Positions 16,438 through 24,391 of a DNA stretch of 39,513 bases are shown in pieces. Under the pieces are notes generated by a model. It was given only the letters and a program-made list of their open reading frames with translations. It was not told the origin of the DNA and searched no databases. Numbering within the stretch: position 1 is the first letter of the stretch; each line of letters begins with the position of its first letter. A program made the translations under genes and the position numbers. The stretch is from Acidobacteriota bacterium (GTDB lineage: Bacteria; Acidobacteriota; Blastocatellia; Pyrinomonadales; Pyrinomonadaceae): NCBI GenBank assembly GCA_029781855.1, contig JAKOVX010000022.1, positions 1 through 39,513 on the forward strand, read 5' to 3'.

Positions 16438-18129
16438 ATGAAAACCACGCGTCTTGTTGTATTTTTGTTTGCCATGATCGCAGCGGCGACAGGGTTTGCC
16501 GCGGTTCCTGGATCACTTGACCCGACATTCGGTACCGGCGGAATGGTCTTTCGCGACATTCAGGGTACGGGATTCATTGGCGGTTTGGCTGTCCAACCGG
16601 ACGGAAAGGCCGTGCTGGTGGGCCTTTGGCAGAATGGCCCGACGAGGGATTTTATCGTCATTCGACTTAATTCGCGTGGCGACTTCGATCAGACGTTTGG
16701 TAGCGGCGGGATCGTCTATACAGATTTTAAGGGCACCTATGATGACGCCTATGGGGTCGCTCTGCAGGCAGACGGCAAGATCCTCGTTGCCGGCACCAGC
16801 ATTAACAGTACGACCGGATTTGGCGATGCGGCGATCGCGCGCTATTTGCCAGACGGAAGTCTCGACACGAGTTTCGACGGTGACGGAAAATTCGTTTTGA
16901 ACTCGTTTCCTGGAACTGTTGGCGACAGCTTTCAGACGCTGGCGATCCAACCCGACGGCAAGATCATTGCGGGCGGGCGAGTTCAGCCGGATTTTCTGCT
17001 CGTACGCCTCAATCTGGACGGCTCGCTTGATTCGTCGTTTGGCAACGGCGGCGTGGTTAGAACGAACAATGGTGGATTTGTCGATGAGGTTCGCGACCTG
17101 CTCGTATTGCCGGATGGAAAAATAATTGCCGTGGGCGGTTCGGGCCGTTGTGCAGCCGGACGATTTAACGCGAATGGTTCTCTAGACGCTTCGTTTGGGG
17201 CAGCCGGCTTCTTTATCGCAAACCCGGGCTACTATACCCAGTGTTACGGGGCCAAAGTCCAAACGGACGGCAAGCTTGTGTTCGCTGGAACGGCCGCTCC
17301 GAGTGCCCAACCGCCGCAATATAGTTCGGTAGTAATAAGGACCAGTGCGGTCGGGATACCCGATAGTACGTTTGGTGGTGGTGGTTACGTGCCGGTAAAC
17401 ATGAATCCCACTGGTGCCGATTTCTTCAATGCGGTGTCGATCCAGTCGGACGGCAAGATCCTGGCGGCGGGTTACTCGGGCGAGTCGTCAACATATGATT
17501 TTGGGGTTGCCCGGTTAAATTCGGATGGCACCCTTGACGCTACCTTTGCTCGAAACGGCATCGCACTTAATAATATTTCAGGTGACGATACGGTCAGTGC
17601 GTCGGCGTTGCTTGGAGACAAATTGCTTGTTGTCGGATGCGACTCACTTGGGGCCGGCGTTATGAAGGCGGCCCGGTATAACCTTGCTGTCGAGCCGTCT
17701 TCATCGGCGGATTTTGACGGTGACGGAATGCCCGACTATGCGGTGTTTCGGCCTTCGACAGGGTTTTGGTACATTCTTCGCAGTTCAGATAATGGCGTTA
17801 CAATATCGCAATTCGGCGTGAGCGGCGACGTTCCGGTTGATGGCGATTTCGACGGTGACGGACGGACGGACCTTGCTATATTTCGCCCGTCTTCCGGTGA
17901 ATGGTGGATCAACCACAGCGCCAGCGGAAGTGTATTTGCCGCCCAATTCGGGCAGAGTACGGACAAGCCCGCCGTTGGCGATTACGACCGGGACGGCAGG
18001 TCGGACATTGCAGTTTGGCGGCCCTCGACGGGCGAGTGGTCCGTGTTGCGGAGTAGCGACGGTTTCACTAGTTTCTTCGCCGTCCCGTTTGGCGCAAACG
18101 GTGATATTCCGATCCAGGCTGCGCCGTAG
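16438..18129 (+). CDS. Secreted delta-60 repeat / FG-GAP (VCBS-like) repeat protein
   Basis: 563 residues. Signal peptide 1-21. Residues about 27-425 hold seven delta-60 repeats, each starting LDxTFGxxG and containing a QPDGKI(L/I)(V/A)xG core. Residues about 425-563 hold three FG-GAP-like blade repeats of the form DFDGDGxxDxAVFRPSxGxWxI, with Asp-rich calcium-binding-like loops. Both repeat types predict beta-propeller-like extracellular domains for adhesion or matrix contact; no enzymatic residues are seen. ATG at 16438 has a good AAGGAG 9 bases upstream inside the end of ubiX, and the 3-base gap suggests coupled translation, although a functional link to flavin prenylation is not obvious. 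Such proteins are frequent in Blastocatellia. Confidence 0.88.
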   Translation: MKTTRLVVFLFAMIAAATGFAAVPGSLDPTFGTGGMVFRDIQGTGFIGGLAVQPDGKAVLVGLWQNGPTRDFIVIRLNSRGDFDQTFGSGGIVYTDFKGTYDDAYGVALQADGKILVAGTSINSTTGFGDAAIARYLPDGSLDTSFDGDGKFVLNSFPGTVGDSFQTLAIQPDGKIIAGGRVQPDFLLVRLNLDGSLDSSFGNGGVVRTNNGGFVDEVRDLLVLPDGKIIAVGGSGRCAAGRFNANGSLDASFGAAGFFIANPGYYTQCYGAKVQTDGKLVFAGTAAPSAQPPQYSSVVIRTSAVGIPDSTFGGGGYVPVNMNPTGADFFNAVSIQSDGKILAAGYSGESSTYDFGVARLNSDGTLDATFARNGIALNNISGDDTVSASALLGDKLLVVGCDSLGAGVMKAARYNLAVEPSSSADFDGDGMPDYAVFRPSTGFWYILRSSDNGVTISQFGVSGDVPVDGDFDGDGRTDLAIFRPSSGEWWINHSASGSVFAAQFGQSTDKPAVGDYDRDGRSDIAVWRPSTGEWSVLRSSDGFTSFFAVPFGANGDIPIQAAP

Positions 18130-18141
18130 TTGTTCAAGATC

Positions 18142-18897
18142 ATGAGTGATACTGTTGAGCGGTTCTCGAACCGCGTCGAAAATTACGTCAAATACCGGCC
18201 GGATTACCCGCGTGAGATAATTCCGTTCCTTGCGGCAAACTGCGGTTTGACGATCGATTCGGTCGTCGCCGATGTTGGCTGCGGCACGGGCATTTCGTCC
18301 CGGATGTTTCTCGACAACGGCAACCGTGTGATCGGCGTTGAACCGAACGCCGCGATGCGTGACGCGGCCGTCGGACAGCTTGCCGAATACCCGCGATTCA
18401 GCATCGTTGAAGGCACCTCGGCCGCCACGACGCTGCCCGACGCGGGCGTCGACATCGTGACGGCGGCGCAGGCCTTTCATTGGTTCGAACCCGTCGCGAC
18501 CAGACGTGAATTCGCCCGTATCCTGAAACCGGACGGGTATGTCGTCCTGATCTGGAACATCCGCCAACTCGATACGACGCCGTTCCTGATCGAGTACGAG
18601 GCATTCCTCCAGAAATTCGGAAATGACTACAATTTTGTTCGCCACGAAAATATTACGGAACGCGAACTGGCGGCATTTTTCCAAAAGGAATACGGCCTTG
18701 CGACATTCGCGAATGTCCAGATCTTCGATTTCGAGGGCCTCAAGGGTCGAATGCTCTCTTCTTCTTACATGCCCAACGAGAATTCGCCCATTTACGGCAC
18801 GATGATCGAAGAGTTGCGCGCCTTGTTTGCCAAACACGCCGAAAACGGTAGAATTGAAGTTTTCTATGACACGAATGTGTACTTCTCTCAATTGTGA
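18142..18897 (+). CDS. Class I SAM-dependent methyltransferase
   Basis: 251 residues from ATG 18142. A TTG at 18130, directly after the upstream stop, is possible but adds only four residues, and MSDTVERFSNRVENYVKYRPDYP is a typical opening for this group. Motif I VADVGCGTG is at 42-50, followed by VIGVEPNAAMRDAA (motif II), VDIVTAAQAFHWFEP (motif IV) and EFARILKPDGYVVLIWN (motif V). This subgroup includes enzymes acting on small molecules or fatty-acid-like substrates; the substrate is not identifiable. It follows the repeat protein by 12 bases and precedes mqnD by 3, so it is likely co-transcribed. It does not look like the menaquinone methyltransferase MenG. Confidence 0.86.
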   Translation: MSDTVERFSNRVENYVKYRPDYPREIIPFLAANCGLTIDSVVADVGCGTGISSRMFLDNGNRVIGVEPNAAMRDAAVGQLAEYPRFSIVEGTSAATTLPDAGVDIVTAAQAFHWFEPVATRREFARILKPDGYVVLIWNIRQLDTTPFLIEYEAFLQKFGNDYNFVRHENITERELAAFFQKEYGLATFANVQIFDFEGLKGRMLSSSYMPNENSPIYGTMIEELRALFAKHAENGRIEVFYDTNVYFSQL

Positions 18898-18900
18898 TTT

Positions 18901-19761
18901 ATGGCAGTAACAGCTGAAAAAACGCCGGGAATTCGCACGATCACCGTCGCGCATTCGCCGGATTCTGACGATGCGTTTATGTTTTACGGGCTTGCGACAA
19001 ACAAGCTCGAAACCGACGGATTGAAGTTCGAGCACACGCTGAAAGATATCCAGACGCTCAATGAGGACGCCAAAAACGGCGTTTTTGACGTGACCGCGAT
19101 CTCATTCCACGCTTATGCATATGTCGCCGACAAGTACGCTCTGCTGCCCCACGGTGCGAGCATCGGCGACAAATACGGGCCCATCCTCGTCTCGAAAGAA
19201 CCACGCGTCGCCAGCGACATACTGTCGATGAAGATCGCCATCCCGGGCGAACTTACCAGCGCATTTCTTGCAATGCGGATCTACAATCCGGATTTCGAAT
19301 ACGTAGTTGTCCCGTTCGACCAGATCATCGACGTGGTTAAAAAAGGCGACGTTGACGCCGGGCTGCTGATCCACGAGGGACAGCTCTTTTACAATCAGCT
19401 CGGCCTCCACAAGGTGCTCGACCTTGGCGAATGGTGGCACGAGAAGACCGGCCTTCCGCTCCCGATGGGCGGCAACGTGATTCGCCGTGACCTCGGCAAG
19501 GACTTGATGAAACAGGTCTCCAAACACCTCCACGAGAGCATCGTCTACTCAATGGAAAATCGCGAAGACGCCCTCTCATACGCGATGCAGTTCGCCCGCG
19601 ACATGCAGCCCGAGCTTGCCGACCGTTTTGTCGCGATGTGGGTCAACGACCTCACTCTCGATTACGGCGACCGCGGCCGCGAAGCCGTCCGACGCCTCAT
19701 GAAAGAGGGCTACGATCGAGGCATCATCCCGAATAAGGTCAAGGTCGACTTTGTCGAATAG
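18901..19761 (+). CDS. mqnD: MqnD, 1,4-dihydroxy-6-naphthoate synthase (futalosine pathway)
   Basis: 286 residues, a single periplasmic-binding-protein-like fold as in the MqnA/MqnD family. The N-terminal block [18 protein letters not shown] (14-31) and [20 protein letters not shown] are MqnD-type substrate-binding elements. H158 in LLIHEGQ matches the His proposed as general base in characterised MqnD. It converts cyclic dehypoxanthinylfutalosine to 1,4-dihydroxy-6-naphthoate, the last dedicated ring-forming step of the alternative menaquinone pathway. It indicates that the organism makes menaquinone by the futalosine route. ATG at 18901 lies 3 bases after the methyltransferase stop; a terminator follows at 19790-19819. 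Confidence 0.88.
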   Translation: MAVTAEKTPGIRTITVAHSPDSDDAFMFYGLATNKLETDGLKFEHTLKDIQTLNEDAKNGVFDVTAISFHAYAYVADKYALLPHGASIGDKYGPILVSKEPRVASDILSMKIAIPGELTSAFLAMRIYNPDFEYVVVPFDQIIDVVKKGDVDAGLLIHEGQLFYNQLGLHKVLDLGEWWHEKTGLPLPMGGNVIRRDLGKDLMKQVSKHLHESIVYSMENREDALSYAMQFARDMQPELADRFVAMWVNDLTLDYGDRGREAVRRLMKEGYDRGIIPNKVKVDFVE

Positions 19762-19789
19762 TATGAAAGCAAAGCAAATTATTCCCGGA

Positions 19790-19819
19790 AGGAGCCGTCG
19801 AAATGTCGGCTCTTTTTTT
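19790..19819 (+). terminator. Rho-independent terminator after mqnD
   Basis: GAGCCG (19792-19797) pairs with CGGCTC (19807-19812), extended by a G-T and an A-T pair, with a 9-base loop and seven T residues at 19813-19819. It lies 29 bases past the mqnD stop and ends the ubiX-to-mqnD transcription unit. Confidence 0.85.
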
Positions 19820-19864
19820 CCGAAAAGATGTTTGCTGAAATTCCGGTTTGTTTCCGAGTTTCTC

Positions 19865-19893
19865 TTGACACAACATCGATTTAGGTCGATACT
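19865..19893 (+). promoter_or_regulatory. Sigma-70-type promoter of the peptidoglycan-binding-like gene
   Basis: Perfect -35 TTGACA (19865-19870), 17-base spacer, -10 GATACT (19888-19893, four of six consensus bases). It lies just after the mqnD terminator and about 100 bases before the ATG at 19994. Confidence 0.6.
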
Positions 19894-19993
19894 GCTTTGC
19901 ATTAACTTTAACGATTCGTCTCTCAGCGGAAGTTCGACACTTTTGGAGAAGCCTCCGTGCGGATCACTCTCAATAAAAAACCGGAGACAAAAC

Positions 19994-20683
19994 ATGATCA
20001 AGAAACTTCTCTTACTCGCCCTCGCTTTGTTCGTTTTTGCTGGTGCCTCAATGGCGCAGGCGACCGCAACCGCCACGCCGTCCACAACGACCGAAAAAGC
20101 GAAACGGCCGCCAGTTTTCAGGCCCACAAAAGACCAGATCAAACAGGTCCAGAGCATTCTCAAAGACAAAAAGCTCTATTCGGGCGAAGCGAGCGGGACC
20201 TATGACGACGAGACCCGTACCGGCATCAAGAGCTTTCAGAAAGATAACGGCCTACGCGAGACCGGCACCTTGAATCGTGCGACTCTGGAGAAGTTCGGCG
20301 TGGAACTCACCGACAAGCAGAAAGAGATACCGGTTACCGAGAGTTCGCTGACGCCGGAAACATCAACCGGTAAAACCACAAAAACAAAATCAACAACGTC
20401 CACTGATGGCCCCAAACGTCCGGCGCCGTTCCGTGCGAACTCCGACCAGATCAAAGCGGCCCAAAAGCTACTCAAGGACGGCAAGATGTTCTCGGGCGAA
20501 GAGGACGGAAAATTCAGCGACGCCTTTCGCGACGGCCTCGGCAAATATCAGGACGCGAACGGCCTGAAAGTCACCAAGACGCTAAACGCCGCAACGCTCG
20601 AAAAAATGGGCATCGCCCTAACCGATAAACAGAAAGAGCAGGTTGCCGCCCAGGCCGCCTACGACGCCGCGAAAAAGAATTGA
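19994..20683 (+). CDS. Secreted protein with two tandem peptidoglycan-binding-like domains
   Basis: 229 residues. Signal peptide about 1-22 (ends MAQA). Two homologous modules, about 41-110 and 146-215, each read (P)FR..x.DQIK..Q..LKD.K..SGE..G.(Y/F)...(T/F)R.G...(F/Y)Q..NGL...(G/K)TLN.ATLEK.G(V/I).LTDKQKE, the helical PG_binding_1 pattern. A Thr/Lys-rich linker joins them. Such domains usually anchor enzymes to cell wall, but no catalytic domain is attached here. I chose ATG 19994 (GGAG 7 bases upstream): an earlier in-frame start would run through the mqnD terminator and the promoter. It has its own promoter and a terminator at 20704-20738, so it is monocistronic. Confidence 0.82.
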   Translation: MIKKLLLLALALFVFAGASMAQATATATPSTTTEKAKRPPVFRPTKDQIKQVQSILKDKKLYSGEASGTYDDETRTGIKSFQKDNGLRETGTLNRATLEKFGVELTDKQKEIPVTESSLTPETSTGKTTKTKSTTSTDGPKRPAPFRANSDQIKAAQKLLKDGKMFSGEEDGKFSDAFRDGLGKYQDANGLKVTKTLNAATLEKMGIALTDKQKEQVAAQAAYDAAKKN

Positions 20684-20703
20684 CCGTTTACGATCACATT
20701 GTT

Positions 20704-20738
20704 AAACGGCCGGTGAACCAATCTCAGCGGCCGTTTTT
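20704..20738 (+). terminator. Rho-independent terminator after the peptidoglycan-binding-like gene
   Basis: AAACGGCCG (20704-20712) pairs with CGGCCGTTT (20728-20736) over a 15-base loop, and T residues run through 20734-20738. It starts 20 bases past the stop codon. Confidence 0.85.
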
Positions 20739-20760
20739 CGTTTGCGGTGTACACGCCGGT

Positions 20761-20787
20761 TTGCCTGAGCCGCCGCGGCGGTATAAT
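20761..20787 (+). promoter_or_regulatory. Promoter of the NTF2-like gene, near-leaderless
   Basis: A perfect -10 TATAAT sits at 20782-20787, only 8 bases before the ATG at 20796. TTGCCT at 20761-20766 is a possible -35 with a short 15-base spacer. Transcription should start within a few bases of the ATG, and no Shine-Dalgarno is present. Confidence 0.55.
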
Positions 20788-20795
20788 TTACAAAT

Positions 20796-21236
20796 ATGAA
20801 GATTCTGATCATCCTGCTCCTTTCGTTCGCAGCCGTAATGAGTGTTGGTGCACAAACAGATGCCCAAAAGACAAAGATCGCTGACGAGATCCGCAAGGTC
20901 ATGGACGATCAGGCTGCGGCGTGGAACCGCGGCGACATTGACGGATTTATGGACGGCTATTGGCGGTCGGAAAAGCTAACGTTCATCTCCGGCACCGACG
21001 TCACCCGCGGCTGGCAGCCGACGCTCGAAAGGTACAAGAAATCGTACGATTCGCGGGCGAAAATGGGCACTCTCACGTTTTCCGATCTTGAGTTCACGAT
21101 CCTTTCAAAAGACGCCGCGGTCGTGCTAGGCAGTTGGTCGCTGGCCCGCGAAAAGGACAACCCGCACGGTAAATTCACGCTCACGTTTCGTAAATTCAAA
21201 GAAGGCTGGCGGATCATAATGGACCATACCAGTTGA
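20796..21236 (+). CDS. Secreted DUF4440 / SnoaL-like (NTF2 fold) protein
   Basis: 146 residues. Signal peptide 1-19 (ends VGAQ). The mature part begins with the helix EIRKVMDDQAAAWNRGDIDGFMDGYW, the usual opening of DUF4440/SnoaL-like proteins, followed by strand segments ending GKFTLTFRKFKEGWRIIMDHTS, also typical. NTF2-fold proteins form cone-shaped pockets and may be isomerases, hydrolases or binding proteins; no family-specific catalytic pair can be assigned. It is the first of four same-strand genes with gaps of 29, 29 and 65 bases. Confidence 0.82.
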   Translation: MKILIILLLSFAAVMSVGAQTDAQKTKIADEIRKVMDDQAAAWNRGDIDGFMDGYWRSEKLTFISGTDVTRGWQPTLERYKKSYDSRAKMGTLTFSDLEFTILSKDAAVVLGSWSLAREKDNPHGKFTLTFRKFKEGWRIIMDHTS

Positions 21237-21265
21237 GAACGTTTCCGGCGGGTAAGTGAGGTCGA

Positions 21266-21697
21266 ATGGCATTTAAGAAATCACTGCTGTACCGCTTCTC
21301 AGGCGTGGGACGTCTGCCGGTCCCATACGCTCTGACCTTTGCGGCCGAGGGCGTGGTCTTGTCCGACGAGGGGCTCAAGGGTTCACGCACCATAAGAAAT
21401 TTCCACCGTCCGGGCGAATATTCCAGCTACCGCAAAACCGCAATGATCGCGTCGATCGTGGTCACGAACAAACGGCTCGCCGCTTACAACGGCAATAACC
21501 CGATCATCGATGTCGAGTTCGCTGACGAACGCCTGCACCAGATCGCATTTTCGGTCGAGCCGAACGGTGCGTTGCTGGCGGCATTTGACGCGTCGCTGTT
21601 TCACGACGACTGGTCGGGACAGATCGAGTATCGGTTCAAAACAAATCTCGCTCAGCAGTTCGTCGACCATATCAGGCAGAAGTTAAGAAAGCAGTAA
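21266..21697 (+). CDS. Uncharacterised protein, possibly PH-like fold
   Basis: 143 residues, no signal peptide and no transmembrane helix. I do not recognise a family with certainty. The middle contains alternating strands (AMIASIVVTNKRLAAYNGNNPIIDVEF, RLHQIAFSVEPNGALLAAFDA) and a C-terminal helix (AQQFVDHIRQKLRKQ). The pattern of 'VTNKRLxxY' strands followed by a closing helix resembles bacterial PH-like domains, which is only a suggestion. ATG at 21266 has GAGG 5 bases upstream. It lies 29 bases after the NTF2-like gene and 29 bases before the next gene, consistent with an operon. Confidence 0.7.
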   Translation: MAFKKSLLYRFSGVGRLPVPYALTFAAEGVVLSDEGLKGSRTIRNFHRPGEYSSYRKTAMIASIVVTNKRLAAYNGNNPIIDVEFADERLHQIAFSVEPNGALLAAFDASLFHDDWSGQIEYRFKTNLAQQFVDHIRQKLRKQ

Positions 21698-21726
21698 CCA
21701 CGCACCAGGACGAAAGGAATTTAGGT

Positions 21727-22260
21727 ATGGGTTCTGTCCAAAAATTCATTCGCGAACGACAGGCCGATCGTCTCGGTGACCGCGCACGCGACCTGAAATA
21801 CTCCGACAGATTCGCCGAGGCGGCCGCGCTTTACACAGAGCAGGCCGAGATCGCCCTCGAAGACAACGAGCTGATCGCGGCGGACGACTACGAGGACGCC
21901 TTTGAAATGTGGATGAAGGCCGGTGACTTCGCAAACGCCCTGAAGTCTGCCGAGGCAACTCTGCACTGCTACACGCTTGGCGATTGGCTAAAGGGCGAGA
22001 ACGACTATATCGACGGTCTGCTGAAGATGGTCAATTCCCTTCACACGGCCGACCAGGTGGACGAAGCGGACCAGTTGCTGAACAAGATCAACGATTACCT
22101 CAGGACGATCGACGAAAAACCGATAACTATTACGGTCATTGGCACCGAACACAGATTTCCAGCGAAATGCCCCGAGTGCGGTGCTGCGATCACCTACCAC
22201 GGACTCAAATCCGAAACTAGTTGCCCATACTGTAACTGTGTCGTCCAGGCGATAGATTGA
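21727..22260 (+). CDS. Uncharacterised helical-repeat protein with C-terminal zinc ribbon
   Basis: 177 residues. Residues about 12-125 are helical with TPR-like spacing (RARDLKYSDRFAEAAALYTEQAEIAL, DAFEMWMKAGDFANALKSAEATL). The C terminus is a zinc ribbon with C148-P-E-C151 and C166-P-Y-C169. The cytoplasmic combination suggests an adaptor or protein-interaction role; the neighbour at 21266 is the likely co-transcribed partner. ATG at 21727 follows AAAGGA and TAGG. No more specific function is claimed. Confidence 0.72.
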   Translation: MGSVQKFIRERQADRLGDRARDLKYSDRFAEAAALYTEQAEIALEDNELIAADDYEDAFEMWMKAGDFANALKSAEATLHCYTLGDWLKGENDYIDGLLKMVNSLHTADQVDEADQLLNKINDYLRTIDEKPITITVIGTEHRFPAKCPECGAAITYHGLKSETSCPYCNCVVQAID

Positions 22261-22287
22261 TACGTCATCCGGATTTTGGGATATACT
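22257..22287 (+). promoter_or_regulatory. Possible promoter of the S9 peptidase gene
   Basis: TTGATA (22257-22262) and TATACT (22282-22287) are 19 bases apart; using GATATA (22280-22285) as the -10 gives the ideal 17. The -35 overlaps the stop codon of the zinc-ribbon gene. The match is modest, and the peptidase may also be read from upstream. Confidence 0.35.
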
Positions 22288-22325
22288 GACGACATTCGGA
22301 CCAAACCAATTTACTGAGGCCAAAT

Positions 22326-24380
22326 ATGAAGAGAATCAATGTCCTTTTTGCCTTCGTCCTGCTCGTTCTCGGTGCATTTGCGTCAGCGCAGGCTCAATCG
22401 TATTCCATCCAACAATACCTCAACATCAAATCGGCGGGTTCGCCGTCGATGTCTCCGGACGGACGCGAGATGGTGTATTTGACCAACGTGACCGGCACGT
22501 CGCAGGTCTGGGCGATGCAATTGCCATCGGGCAAGCCGCGGCAATTGACCAACTACGAAGACAATGTGGGCTTTGTCCGCTGGCTCAGCGACGGCAGCGG
22601 CTTCATCTTCGGCAAGGCAAAGGGCGGCGACGAGAACACGCAGTTTTTCTGGATGAAGCCCGACGGCACGGGCGTCCGGGCACTGACGGATGAGCCAGGC
22701 GTGCGGCATAATTTTGGCCTCATTTCAAGAGACGCCGATGTCATCGCGTACTCGTCAAACAAGCGTAACCGCAACTATTTCGACATTTACGGCATGGACC
22801 TCGCCTCCGGCAAGGAAGTACTGCTCTATCAGCAGGACGGCAATAACAGCATTCTCGCCCTGAGCGAGGACGGCCGCAAGATTATCATTTCGCGGTCCGG
22901 CGGCGAACTGAGCCTCGACAACAACCTTTATCTCGTCGATGTCGGGAACAAAAAAGAAACGCTCCTGACGCCGCACGAAGGCTCGGCCGAGTTCGGCAAC
23001 GCCTATTTCACCGCCGATGGCATCGTTTACACGCACAACGACAAACGCGAATTTATTAGCCTCGCCTACCTTCGGCAAAAGAACGCGGCCGGCGACGATT
23101 GGTCGCTTGCCAACCTCGAATCGAGCATCGTCGACAACACAAATTGGGACGTCAGCGATGTCGAAATGGACCAGAACGGCGGGCACATCGCCTACACGAT
23201 CAACCGCGAAGGGTTCTCCGAGCTTTTCATCCGAAAAATGGAGACCGACGGCAAACCGCTCATCACCGTCATCGACAACCGGGCCGAGCAGGTCAAACTC
23301 CCGGCCCAGGGCATCGTCGGCGGCCTGAATATGGACAAGGGCGAGACGAAACTCGCGTTCTCATTCACGTCGGCGACCAATAACGGCGACATCTGGGTCT
23401 ACGACCTTGCAAAGAAGGCTCTGACGCAAGTAACGCACAGCGACAGAGCGGGTGTTCCTCAAACGTCGTTCGTAGCACCCGAGTTGATCAAGTTCAAGAC
23501 GTTTGACGGACGCGAGATACCGGCTTGGTATTACGTTCCTCACACTGTTGATGTCGTTAAAACGCGAGAAGTGGTCAAATGGGGAGAATGGGATAAAGGT
23601 CCCGTAACTTTCAGTTTTGCCCCGCCAAAAACCTTTTATCGGTTAAAAACTTCACAGCAAGTGACAGGGCCGGTGGATATTTTTTATCCTACCGTAAAAG
23701 TTCCCGTCATCGTTTCCGTCCACGGCGGGCCCGAGGGCCAAGAACGGCCGGGTTTTAACGCTCTGTATCAGTATTATTTATCACGCGGCTACGCAATATT
23801 GGCGACGAACGTCCGCGGCTCGACCGGCTACGGCAAGACATACACGCATCTAGATGACGTCAAGAACCGGGAAGATTCGGTCAAGGACCTGGCGGCTTCG
23901 GTCGATTGGCTCAAAACCAAGGGCGGCGCAGATCCGAAAAAGATCGCGGTGATGGGCGGCAGCTACGGCGGCTATATGACGCTGGCGGCGATCACGCTGT
24001 ATCCCGATCTGTGGGCGGCGGCGGTCGATACGGTCGGCATCTCGAACTGGGAGACGTTTCTGAAGAACACGAGCGGCTACCGGCGACGCCAACGCGAGGT
24101 CGAATATGGCCGCCTAGACCGCGATCTCGATTTTCTGCGGTCCATATCGCCGATCGCCAAGATCGACCGCATCAAATGCCCGCTCTTTGTGATAGCCGGC
24201 AAGAACGACCCGCGAGTTCCCTGGACCGAGGGCGAGCAGATCGTCACCGCCCTCAAAAAACGCGGTGCGATCGTCCAATGGAAACTCTACGACGACGAAG
24301 GCCACGGGGTGTCGAAACTAAAGAATCGTCTCGAACTCTACCCGCTCGTCGCCGATTTTCTCGACAAATATATGAAGTAG
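22326..24380 (+). CDS. S9-family (prolyl oligopeptidase-like) serine peptidase, secreted
   Basis: 684 residues. Signal peptide 1-23 (ends SAQAQ). A WD40/PD40-like beta-propeller spans about 35-390 (SAGSPSMSPDGREMVYLTN and similar blades). The alpha/beta-hydrolase domain has the nucleophile S546 in GGSYGGYM, D628 in AGKNDPRVP and H660 in DEGHG, so the triad is complete. It probably cleaves short peptides in the periplasm or outside the cell. ATG at 22326 follows GAGG. Between propeller and hydrolase domains, at bases 23541-23700, there is an AT-rich stretch (44% GC by hand count) encoding about 50 residues where relatives have a short linker. It is convergent with the membrane dipeptidase gene, 11 bases away. 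Confidence 0.9.
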   Translation: MKRINVLFAFVLLVLGAFASAQAQSYSIQQYLNIKSAGSPSMSPDGREMVYLTNVTGTSQVWAMQLPSGKPRQLTNYEDNVGFVRWLSDGSGFIFGKAKGGDENTQFFWMKPDGTGVRALTDEPGVRHNFGLISRDADVIAYSSNKRNRNYFDIYGMDLASGKEVLLYQQDGNNSILALSEDGRKIIISRSGGELSLDNNLYLVDVGNKKETLLTPHEGSAEFGNAYFTADGIVYTHNDKREFISLAYLRQKNAAGDDWSLANLESSIVDNTNWDVSDVEMDQNGGHIAYTINREGFSELFIRKMETDGKPLITVIDNRAEQVKLPAQGIVGGLNMDKGETKLAFSFTSATNNGDIWVYDLAKKALTQVTHSDRAGVPQTSFVAPELIKFKTFDGREIPAWYYVPHTVDVVKTREVVKWGEWDKGPVTFSFAPPKTFYRLKTSQQVTGPVDIFYPTVKVPVIVSVHGGPEGQERPGFNALYQYYLSRGYAILATNVRGSTGYGKTYTHLDDVKNREDSVKDLAASVDWLKTKGGADPKKIAVMGGSYGGYMTLAAITLYPDLWAAAVDTVGISNWETFLKNTSGYRRRQREVEYGRLDRDLDFLRSISPIAKIDRIKCPLFVIAGKNDPRVPWTEGEQIVTALKKRGAIVQWKLYDDEGHGVSKLKNRLELYPLVADFLDKYMK

Positions 24381-24391
24381 AAGGCGGGATC

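Noticed and set aside
17785..19035. 416-residue open frame antisense to the FG-GAP protein, methyltransferase and mqnD genes
   Set aside because: It crosses three well-supported genes on the opposite strand and its translation has an Arg/Asp/Val-rich shadow composition.
19751..19993. N-terminal extension of the peptidoglycan-binding-like protein
   Set aside because: It covers the mqnD terminator and a good promoter; the signal peptide begins at 19994.
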